From Ktedonosporobacter rubrisoli (GTDB taxonomy: Bacteria > Chloroflexota > Ktedonobacteria > Ktedonobacterales > Ktedonobacteraceae): a DNA stretch of 64,000 nucleotides. This document shows positions 62,905 to 64,000 of the stretch, piece by piece (the first letter of the stretch is position 1; each line of letters opens with the position of its first letter). The DNA lies in NCBI RefSeq assembly GCF_004208415.1, contig NZ_CP035758.1:9796001-9860000 (forward strand), in the 5' to 3' direction. Under the pieces are notes generated by a model. That model saw nothing but the letters and a program-made list of their open reading frames with translations. It had not been told where the DNA came from and made no database searches. The position numbers and the translations under genes were made by a program.

Positions 62905-64000
62905 ATGCAGCTTGTTGAACAACATATTATTGACCGCAATGATCCACGTTACCACGTGATTGATGAAGCGGCTTTTAAGTCGAAGAACCTGTACAACGCT
63001 GGCAACTATGAGGTACGTCAATCCTACATTCTTGCGGGAAAGTACCTCAACTACCACGAGATGGACAGGCGGATGCAGTCCCACGAAGCATACAAGGCTC
63101 TGCCGGCAAAGGTTAGCCAGCAGGTCTTAATGCAGCTGCATCATGATTGGGAGGCCTTCTTCAAAGCGCGTAAAGCCTACAACGAAGACCCGTCAAAGTT
63201 TCGAGCGCGTCCCAGGATACCTGGGTACAAGCAGAAAACGGAAGGTCGGAATATGTTGGTCTACACCATCCAGGCGCTGAGTCGAGGAAAGCGCGGCTTG
63301 AAACACGGCATCATCAAGCCTTCGATGCTCGCTATCGAGGTGAAGACGAAGCAGAAAGACATCCATCAAGTGCGTATCGTCCCACGCAAAGGCTTCTATG
63401 TGATTGAGGCGGTGTATAGCCGCGAGGAGAAGCAATCACCGGTTAATTCTGCGTACTACGCTGGCATAGATATTGGCATGAATAATCTGGTTGCGCTAAC
63501 CTCAAACAAACCAGGGTTTCGCTCTGTATTAGTTAACGGGCGTCCAGTGAAATCAGTCAACCAGTTCTACAACAAGCATAAGGCAGAACTACAGAGCCAG
63601 CTTCGACGCAAGGGGACAACCAAGCGCATGGAGCGCATGACAAACAGGCGGAACAGGCGCATTGATCAGTATCTGCACACGGTCAGCAAAAGGATCATTG
63701 ATCTCGTAGTCAAGGAAGGAATTGGGACGCTCTGTATCGGCAAGAATGATGGGTGGAAGCAAGAAGCCAACATGGGTAGGCGGAACAATCAAAACTTTGT
63801 TTCGATCCCGCATGCTCGTTTCATTTCCATGCTCACGTACAAAGCGGAACTGGTAGGCATTCGTGTAGAGATCACGGAAGAGTCCTATACCTCAAAAGCG
63901 TCGTTGCTGGACCTGGACCCGTTGCCAGTTCGTACCAACGGCGATGAAAAGCACACCTTTAGCGGCAAGAGGATTAAGCGTGGACTCTACCGCGCCAAAG
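62905..64000 (+). mobile_element. tnpB: TnpB-family RNA-guided nuclease of an IS1341/IS605-type element, partial
   Basis: The frame is open from the ATG at 62905 (AGGAGA 9 nt upstream) to the window end, 365 codons so far. It has the basic N-terminal part with KVSQQVLMQLHHDWEAFFKA, the RuvC-I motif YYAGIDIGMNNLVALTS (Asp at 189) and the tail HARFISMLTYKAELVG. The usual RuvC-II I-V-x-E-D-L is replaced by TLCIGKNDGW, without the acid; EITEESYTSKASLLD occupies the place of the T-S-x-x-C zinc-ribbon start and supplies two Glu (325, 326). No TnpA gene lies upstream. TnpB uses a guide RNA from the element's right end, which lies beyond the window. Confidence 0.88.

Overview
The window looks like a chromosome segment from a soil-type Chloroflexota of the Ktedonobacteria class. 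This is an inference from the mix of genes: a Pkn-type kinase fused to TPRs, family-5 solute-binding lipoproteins, ZTP-controlled long glyA, Tex, GH57/GH63-like glycosidases, VC0807-like and CAP lipoproteins, and IS1341-type TnpB. GC content is moderate and intergenic spaces are long. No rRNA, tRNA or CRISPR array was recognised.

Layout. 1-1.8 kb: a small hypothetical gene and three tandem small HTH (excisionase/MerR-like) genes, the third frameshifted. 1.8-16.2 kb: tex, a TPR-fused Ser/Thr kinase, an MFS exporter, an orphan peptide-type solute-binding lipoprotein, an S9 peptidase, a fused EtfB-EtfA flavoprotein and a site-2 protease with CBS domains. 16.2-18.5 kb is almost gene-free and holds one small membrane protein plus palindromes. 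18.5-28.5 kb: ftsH, a cytochrome P450, a decayed tandem duplication around a sensor kinase whose response regulator survives only as a stub, a VC0807-like membrane protein, an unknown soluble protein, an XRE regulator and a secreted phosphoesterase. 28.8-37.9 kb: a GH63-like glycosidase, a CAP lipoprotein, a PP2C phosphatase, a class-I glutamine amidotransferase, a GH57 glucanotransferase and an MFS transporter. 38.4-46.3 kb: rseP-type protease, a response regulator/sensor kinase pair with overlapping genes, an NDUFA9-like NAD(P)-binding protein and a GAF-PAS adenylate/guanylate cyclase.

46.3-58.6 kb is the metabolic part. On the minus strand sucC-sucD, a class II histone-deacetylase-like protein and a GNAT acetyltransferase lie in series, a possible acetylation-control module beside a TCA-cycle enzyme; sucC carries a one-base frameshift in a run of seven G. 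A TrmB-type regulator with a palindrome over its own promoter precedes purA. A ZTP riboswitch sits in front of a long-form glyA. A divergent MFS / XRE-cupin pair shares a palindromic operator candidate, and a nucleotidyltransferase follows.

58.58-64.0 kb is accessory DNA. A gene of the Tm-1-like ATP-binding (UPF0261) family is reduced to a central fragment and is cut at about 58905 by foreign sequence. That sequence begins with two small HTH genes, then a leader hairpin, a four-gene co-directional set (Cys-rich small protein, TM protein with a VCBS/EF-hand-like loop, small protein, TM protein with a baseplate-J-like ectodomain) and finally nested palindromes and a TnpB gene that runs off the window. 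The four-gene set is the best candidate for an undescribed system here; its function cannot be read from sequence alone.
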